This document shows, piece by piece, positions 6,015 through 10,054 of a stretch of 10,054 nt of DNA; position 1 is the stretch's first letter, and every line of letters starts with the position of its first letter. The notes beneath the pieces were generated by a model that was not told the origin of the DNA, made no database searches, and saw only the letters and a list, made by a program, of their open reading frames with translations. A program made the translations under genes and the position numbers. The DNA is from Nitrospirota bacterium (GTDB lineage Bacteria > Nitrospirota > Leptospirillia > Leptospirillales > Leptospirillaceae), in contig JAJZGM010000033.1 of NCBI GenBank assembly GCA_021828525.1, positions 1-10,054 of the forward strand, in the 5' to 3' direction.

Positions 6015-7273
6015 TGTCCTACGATGCCTCGGAGCTTGACCCGCTCTTGAAGAAAACCAAGGCGGCATCACGCTCCTATGCGATTCTGACCTCCGGGAAG
6101 AAGAACGAGGCCCTTGAAAAAATCGCCCGTCAGCTTGAAATGGCGCGCCCGGAGATTCTGAAGGCCAATCGGCAGGATTATGAGGAGGCTCTTTCCAGGG
6201 GGTTGTCCCCCGCCATGTGCGACAGGCTCCTTCTCACGGAATCCCGCTTTTCCGGGATGGTGTCGGGAGTCCGCGAGGTGGCGGCACTTCCGGACCCGGT
6301 GGGGACCGCCGTCTCCCGTTGGGAAAATCCGGACGGGCTGGTGATTGAAAAGGTTAGGGTGCCCATCGGACTTGTGGGTGTAGTCTACGAATCCCGCCCC
6401 AATGTAACGGTGGAGGTGGCCTCGCTCTGTCTCAAGTCCGGGAACGGGGTGGTTCTGAAAGGAGGCTCCGAGGCGATCCGGAGCAATACCATTCTTTCGC
6501 AAACCTTCTGGGAAGGACTGGCAGAGGCCAATATCAATCCGGACGGAATTGCCTTTCTTCCCTGGACCGATCGCAAGGTGGTCCAGGACCTGGTCTCCAA
6601 CACGACCCTTGATGTGGTGATTCCCCGCGGGGGGGCCTCTCTTATGGAAGCTGTGGTCTCCCATGCCCGGGTTCCGGTCCTGCGTCATGATCAGGGAATC
6701 TGCCATGTTTTCATTTCTTCCAGCGCTCCCTTTACCATGGCCCGGGACATTGCGGTCAACGCCAAGGTCAACCGGCCTTCCACCTGCAATGCGATGGAAA
6801 CCCTCCTGGTTCACGAACAGCTTTCCGACAGCTTCGTCCGTCCCCTTCTCAATATCCTGAAGGAGAAGGAGGTGACCGTCTTCGGATGTCCGCGGACACG
6901 GCATCTCGATCCGACGATCGCCCCCGCGACTCAGGAGAGTTATGCAACCGAATTCCTGGCGCTCTCTATGAACCTTCGGATCGTGTCGAACCTCGATGAG
7001 GCCCTCGATCATATTGCCCAGTACGGATCGGGACACACCGAGTCGATCGTGACCTCCGATGTCTTCGAGGCCGACCGGTTTCTTCGGGAGGTGGATGCGT
7101 CCTGTGTCATGGTCAACGCCTCCACCCGCCTCCATGACGGGGGCGTCTTCGGCCTGGGGGCCGAGGTCGGAATCAGCACGACCCGGATCCATGCCCGGGG
7201 GACAATGGGGCTGCCTGACCTGACCACGACCAAATACCTGGTGCATGGCCATGGCCACCTGCGAGGGAGCTGA
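6011..7273 (+). CDS. proA: Gamma-glutamyl phosphate reductase (glutamate-5-semialdehyde dehydrogenase)
   Basis: Reduces L-glutamyl 5-phosphate with NADPH to glutamate 5-semialdehyde, the second step of proline synthesis, probably taking the labile intermediate from ProB. It has 420 residues, normal for the family. Seen are IGLVGVVYESRPNVTVEVASLCLKSGN split around 119-145, LKGGSEAIRSN (149-159), the catalytic cysteine C259 in NRPSTCNAMETLLVH, YGSGHTESIVT (338-348) and VMVNASTRLHDGG followed by FGLGAEVGIST (380-390) and ARGTMGLPDLTTTKY. AGGAGG at 6001-6006 lies four bases from the ATG at 6011 and seven from a second ATG at 6014; either may be used. Its 3' end overlaps nadD by 29 bases. proC, the last proline gene, is not in the window. 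Confidence 0.97.
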   Translation: MMSYDASELDPLLKKTKAASRSYAILTSGKKNEALEKIARQLEMARPEILKANRQDYEEALSRGLSPAMCDRLLLTESRFSGMVSGVREVAALPDPVGTAVSRWENPDGLVIEKVRVPIGLVGVVYESRPNVTVEVASLCLKSGNGVVLKGGSEAIRSNTILSQTFWEGLAEANINPDGIAFLPWTDRKVVQDLVSNTTLDVVIPRGGASLMEAVVSHARVPVLRHDQGICHVFISSSAPFTMARDIAVNAKVNRPSTCNAMETLLVHEQLSDSFVRPLLNILKEKEVTVFGCPRTRHLDPTIAPATQESYATEFLALSMNLRIVSNLDEALDHIAQYGSGHTESIVTSDVFEADRFLREVDASCVMVNASTRLHDGGVFGLGAEVGISTTRIHARGTMGLPDLTTTKYLVHGHGHLRGS

Positions 7274-7967
7274 AAAAGCTCTGCGTCCAGTCCTGGCTCT
7301 CTTTGGAGGAGCCTTCAATCCGGTACACCGGGGGCATCTTGCCCTGGCCTCGGAGATCCAATCGCGCCTCGGACTGCGGGAGATTCTTTTCATCCCGACA
7401 GGAGCTCCTCCCCACAAGGACCTCCCGAAGATTTCCTGTGAGGAAAGAAAGCTCATGCTCGACCTTGCCATCCGGGACCACCCGGGATGGCGCAGTTCGG
7501 ATATCGAATGCCGCATGGAGGGGTTCTCCTTTACCGCCCGGACCATTTCCGCCCTGGCCATCGATCCTCCCCCGTTTTTTGTCATGGGTGAAGATGCCTT
7601 TGCCGATTTCTGGAATTGGGGGCATCCCGAAGTCATCCTGTCGGGGACCCATCTTCTGGTCGTGACCCGGCCTGGTTCGGATGTCAGGGGGACCCGTGAG
7701 GGGGTGTCCACCGTTCTTCGCGCCGCGGGTCTTCTGGATCCGGTGGCGGGGGAGGCCGTGTCCGGGGTGCATGAAGGCAGGCTGAGAGAAGCTGTCTGGA
7801 ACCTTCCTTTCTTTGGAACCACGCTACGCTATCTGCGGATTGAAGCCATGGACGTTTCCTCGACGAATCTCAGGAACGGCCTGGCCGGGAAGGACCGGGA
7901 CCGGTGGGCCGATCTCTTGCCTGACGAGGTGAAATCCTATATTGTGAAAAAAGGGATATATCAGTGA
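7245..7967 (+). CDS. nadD: Nicotinate-mononucleotide adenylyltransferase
   Basis: Transfers AMP from ATP to nicotinate mononucleotide, giving deamido-NAD in NAD synthesis. It has 240 residues with a Rossmann-type nucleotidyltransferase fold: GGAFNPVHRGHL (21-32, the GxFxPxHxGH motif with H28 and H31), IPTGAPPHK (50-58), FVMGEDAFADFWNW (112-125) and the ISSTxxR-like VSSTNLRNGL (204-213). It ends LPDEVKSYIVKKGIYQ, typical of NadD. The start is uncertain: ATG at 7245 and 7251 are two codons apart, both inside proA, and neither has a clear Shine-Dalgarno. Either leaves about 18-20 residues before GGAFNP, longer than the usual five or six. Coupling to proA translation is likely. Confidence 0.93.
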   Translation: MAMATCEGAEKALRPVLALFGGAFNPVHRGHLALASEIQSRLGLREILFIPTGAPPHKDLPKISCEERKLMLDLAIRDHPGWRSSDIECRMEGFSFTARTISALAIDPPPFFVMGEDAFADFWNWGHPEVILSGTHLLVVTRPGSDVRGTREGVSTVLRAAGLLDPVAGEAVSGVHEGRLREAVWNLPFFGTTLRYLRIEAMDVSSTNLRNGLAGKDRDRWADLLPDEVKSYIVKKGIYQ

Positions 7968-7995
7968 TTTCCGAAAGGGAAAGACCCTGTTTTTC

Positions 7996-8055
7996 AAGTC
8001 CACGAAGTTTCTTTTTTTGTTCGTGGCCTTTTGTTCGGCGTTTTTCGCCTTTTTT
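7996..8055 (+). terminator. Tandem hairpins with T tracts between nadD and rsfS
   Basis: In the 112-base gap, CCACGAA (8000-8006) pairs with TTCGTGG (8020-8026), extendable by AAG/CTT past one mismatch, then four T (8029-8032). A second short hairpin, GGCG-TTTTT-CGCC (8037-8049), is followed by six T (8050-8055). Outside both, CCTGTTT (7986-7992) is complementary to AAACAGG (8060-8066). This looks like a partial terminator or attenuator after nadD. The first loop is long and the second stem only 4 bp, so strength is uncertain. Confidence 0.5.
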
Positions 8056-8079
8056 CCTGAAACAGGCTAAGGAGACTTT

Positions 8080-8556
8080 GTGAGGCCATTGAATGACCAG
8101 AAAATCATGGATATCAGCGAAACCGTGTTTCTTGAGAAGGCCAGACGGCTGGCGAGGGTCCTTGTTGACAAGAAAATCCGGGATGTCTGGGTGATCGATG
8201 TGGCCGGAGTGTGTTCCTATGCCGACTGCCTGATTCTGGGGGACGCGGAAAATGAACGTCACATGCAATCCGCGCTCGAAGCCCTTGACGAAGCCCTGTC
8301 GGCTCCCGGCGTCGGGCTCTCCCCCGAGCGGGGGAGCCGATGGACCCTTCTCGACCTGGGAGATGTGGTCATCGACCTTTTTCTTCCCGGAGTCCGGGGA
8401 ATCTACCGGCTCGAAGACCTCTATGCCGACTCGACAATCTATGTCCTTGACGAAGCCGGAAAGGAACGCAGGGTCCTTCCGGAAGAAAGGCTTTCCCTTT
8501 ATTCCGCTCCCCGCCCAAGGCTGGACACTCCTGTGACGGAGTTCCATTCTTCATGA
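8080..8556 (+). CDS. rsfS: Ribosomal silencing factor RsfS
   Basis: RsfS binds ribosomal protein uL14 on the free 50S subunit and blocks joining to 30S, lowering translation when nutrients run short. The protein has 158 residues, longer than the roughly 105-120 of many members because of an N-terminal lead and a C-terminal tail. The family signature is plain: DVWVIDVAGVCSYADCLILGDAENERHMQS (about 35-64) and RWTLLDLGDVVIDLFLPGVRG followed by YRLEDLYADS (to about 117). The GTG at 8080 is preceded by AAGGAG (8069-8074) with a five-base gap, better than the internal ATG at 8107. nadD-rsfS adjacency is common. The stop overlaps the next gene's ATG (ATGA). Confidence 0.93.
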   Translation: MRPLNDQKIMDISETVFLEKARRLARVLVDKKIRDVWVIDVAGVCSYADCLILGDAENERHMQSALEALDEALSAPGVGLSPERGSRWTLLDLGDVVIDLFLPGVRGIYRLEDLYADSTIYVLDEAGKERRVLPEERLSLYSAPRPRLDTPVTEFHSS

Positions 8557-9959
8557 CACGTCTTCTCCTTCTGGTCATGCTCCTTTTGGCGGTGGCTCTT
8601 GTCAAGCTGGCCGAATGGAATGACCAGAAGGTCTCATTCCAGCCATTCCCCCACAAGGTCCTTGTCCTTCCGCAAATCACCCTGCTGGTGCTTGCCTTTG
8701 CCCTGGGGGCGGGTCTGATCTTTCTGATCCATGGACTCTCCGACCTCCTGTCCTGGGTCGAAAATCTCCGGGAGGGGCGGGAGGAAAAACGATCCGAAAA
8801 GGCAATGGCCCTCTGGAAAAGAGCCTGGACCGAGATCAACCGTTCCCATTTTCCCCAGGCCATCTCGGTGCTTGAGCGTCTTGTGACCCTGTTCCCTGAC
8901 CACAAGGAGGCCCTTCTTCTTTACGGGGACCTCAAACGCTCCGCCGGGGATTATGTCGGGGCGATACGGATTCATCGTCGGGCTCGTGTGTTCGACGAAG
9001 AGGATGTCCGGCTGGTTCTGGCCCTGGCCAACGACTACGAAATGGCAGGCCGTCTGGAAGACGCCATGGCGCTTCTGAGAGAATATTTCAAGAAGGAAGG
9101 CCGCAACAGGGAGGTTCTGGAATTTTTCCGAAGGCTCCTCGTCAAGAACGAACGCTGGGAGGAAGCCCTGGCGGTCCAGACAGTCCTTGCCCGCTCCTTT
9201 GAAAAGGGAGAGAGGCGGGACAGGGAAGTCTCGATCCTGGTCGGGATCCGTTTTGAGGTGGGATTTCTTCTCCACCGCCAGGGACAGACCGAAGGGGCGC
9301 GCCGGGCTTTCCGGGGAGCCCTCAAGATCGATCCTTCCTTTACTCCGGCCCGGATTGGTCTGGCCGAGGCCCAGATTGCCGAAGGACGGGAGAAGGAGGG
9401 GATCGAAAATCTTTGGGAGGGATGGGAGCGAACCGGACAGACGCTCCACCTCGTTCGCCTGGAGGAGTTCTATCTTGAAAAGGGGAATCCGGATGCCGTC
9501 CTTTCCCTCTACGAAAAGGCCCTTGGGAAAAAAACGGGACATTCCGGTCTCAGGTTTCACCAGGCCCGCGTCCAGAACCTTCTCGGAATGGAGGAAGAGG
9601 CCCTTTCGCGCCTCGAGGCCATGGAAGGGGAGGCCAACTGGGGAGGCGAATTCTATCGCCTGACAGGGGAAATCTATGAAAGGCGGCGGCAGACCGAAGC
9701 GGCTCTTGATGCCTACAAGAGGATCCTGTCCCTGGACCCTTCAGATGACCAGCCATATGTCTGCAAGGCCTGCCGGACATTCTATGCAGGGTGGGCGGGT
9801 CGTTGCCTCGCCTGCCATCAGTGGAACACAATCGTTCGCACGGACGGCCTTCTCTTCTCAGCCATCTCACACGGGGAAGCGGCTTCTCCGGCCCCTTCCC
9901 TGGGCCCCCCCCTCCAGACCGCCTACCAGGAATATTTCTCGGGTCCGACGCCTTCGTGA
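8553..9959 (+). CDS. LapA-LapB-like fusion: two membrane helices, TPR repeats and C-terminal CxxC ribbon
   Basis: A 468-residue inner-membrane protein. Residues 1-65 have two hydrophobic helices (about 3-20 and 37-61) around NDQKVSF and a VLPQITLLVLAFALGAG segment, the pattern of LapA/YciS (DUF1049). A charged helix (71-90) leads to TPR-like helical repeats from about 85 to 397, including GDYVGAIRIHRRA (132-144) like the first repeats of E. coli LapB/YciM. At 400-434, PYVCKACRTFYAG, CLACHQWNTI and DGL match the LapB rubredoxin-type ribbon; C404, C407, C418 and C421 would bind metal. In E. coli, LapA and LapB are separate adjacent genes, and LapB controls LpxC breakdown by FtsH and so lipopolysaccharide level. 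A similar role here is inferred. The tail after 437 is Pro/Ser-rich. It is ATGA-coupled to rsfS and GTGA-coupled to the next gene. Confidence 0.85.
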   Translation: MTRLLLLVMLLLAVALVKLAEWNDQKVSFQPFPHKVLVLPQITLLVLAFALGAGLIFLIHGLSDLLSWVENLREGREEKRSEKAMALWKRAWTEINRSHFPQAISVLERLVTLFPDHKEALLLYGDLKRSAGDYVGAIRIHRRARVFDEEDVRLVLALANDYEMAGRLEDAMALLREYFKKEGRNREVLEFFRRLLVKNERWEEALAVQTVLARSFEKGERRDREVSILVGIRFEVGFLLHRQGQTEGARRAFRGALKIDPSFTPARIGLAEAQIAEGREKEGIENLWEGWERTGQTLHLVRLEEFYLEKGNPDAVLSLYEKALGKKTGHSGLRFHQARVQNLLGMEEEALSRLEAMEGEANWGGEFYRLTGEIYERRRQTEAALDAYKRILSLDPSDDQPYVCKACRTFYAGWAGRCLACHQWNTIVRTDGLLFSAISHGEAASPAPSLGPPLQTAYQEYFSGPTPS

Positions 9960-10054
9960 TTCCCGGGCCTGACAGAGGCCTATCCATCCTCTCCCGTCTT
10001 TTTTCGCGGATTTGCCTGGCCTGTGGATCCCGTTCGGGAGCCGGGGATCTGTGC
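9956..10054 (+). CDS. N-terminus of a ComF-like phosphoribosyltransferase-family protein (3' partial)
   Basis: An open frame starting with GTG at 9956, overlapping the previous stop (GTGA), runs 33 codons to the window end. It reads LSRLFSRICLACGSRSG and then GDLC. A short hydrophobic/basic lead followed by CxxCG and a later Cys resembles the N-terminal zinc-binding part of ComF family proteins (competence/PRTase-like). Only the ribbon start is visible; the PRPP-binding motif lies outside, so the assignment is tentative. No clear Shine-Dalgarno precedes it, which suggests translational coupling. Confidence 0.5.
   Translation, partial: MIPGPDRGLSILSRLFSRICLACGSRSGAGDLC

Noticed and set aside
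7009..7233. Other short frames opposite proA
   Set aside because: They lie entirely inside conserved proA coding sequence and have no ribosome site or recognisable motif.
6068..7822. Minus-strand open frame of 584 codons across proA and nadD
   Set aside because: It lies wholly opposite two well-supported genes, has low-complexity basic and proline-rich composition, shows no family motif, and reflects few stop codons opposite GC-biased third positions.
8634..9560. Minus-strand open frame of 308 codons opposite the LapA-LapB-like gene
   Set aside because: It is a shadow of the TPR coding sequence, with no domain pattern of its own.
1..10054. CRISPR array, tRNA, rRNA or defence or phage genes
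   Set aside because: I found no regularly spaced repeats, no cloverleaf with a CCA-type end, no rRNA-like stretch, and no nuclease, integrase or toxin-antitoxin motif on either strand.

Overview
The window is an ordinary housekeeping stretch of a moderately GC-rich Gram-negative bacterium. Its core is rplU-rpmA-obgE-proB-proA-nadD-rsfS, followed by a LapA/LapB-like gene and the start of a ComF-like gene. A LapB-type membrane/TPR/zinc-ribbon protein implies an outer membrane with lipopolysaccharide. The gene order and codon use would fit a Nitrospirota such as Leptospirillum. That placement is an impression from memory, not a demonstrated assignment.

Left part (1-2850). The 3' portion of an APC-superfamily amino acid permease with a C-terminal universal-stress-like domain (+) converges on a Fur-family repressor gene (-). 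The two stop codons lie in the arms of one inverted repeat that ends in a T tract. About 410 bases then lack a recognisable gene. They hold a possible fur promoter, a startless 76-codon open frame on the minus strand and a strong 12-bp hairpin. Next comes a small minus-strand gene for a secreted peptide rich in His and containing two Cys.

Middle part (2839-7273). A 330-base AT-rich divergent intergenic region leads into rplU and rpmA. The rplU leader has two clean hairpins whose 3' arms could also pair with the rplU Shine-Dalgarno, so it is a candidate ribosomal-protein autoregulatory leader. A textbook intrinsic terminator sits between rpmA and obgE, only 15 bases before the obgE start. From obgE on, the genes overlap: obgE/proB by 29 bases, proB/proA by ATGA, proA/nadD by 29 bases. 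ProB and ProA catalyse the first two steps of proline synthesis from glutamate.

Right part (7245-10054). nadD (NAD synthesis) is followed by a 112-base gap with tandem hairpins and T tracts. Then come rsfS (ribosome silencing), a gene whose product joins a LapA-like membrane domain to a LapB-like TPR and CxxC ribbon domain, and a GTGA-coupled ComF-like gene cut by the window end. I saw no mobile element, CRISPR array, tRNA or rRNA, and no evident novel system. The most interesting items are the LapA-LapB fusion, the rplU leader, and the small secreted protein with a weak Fur-box-like site in its promoter.
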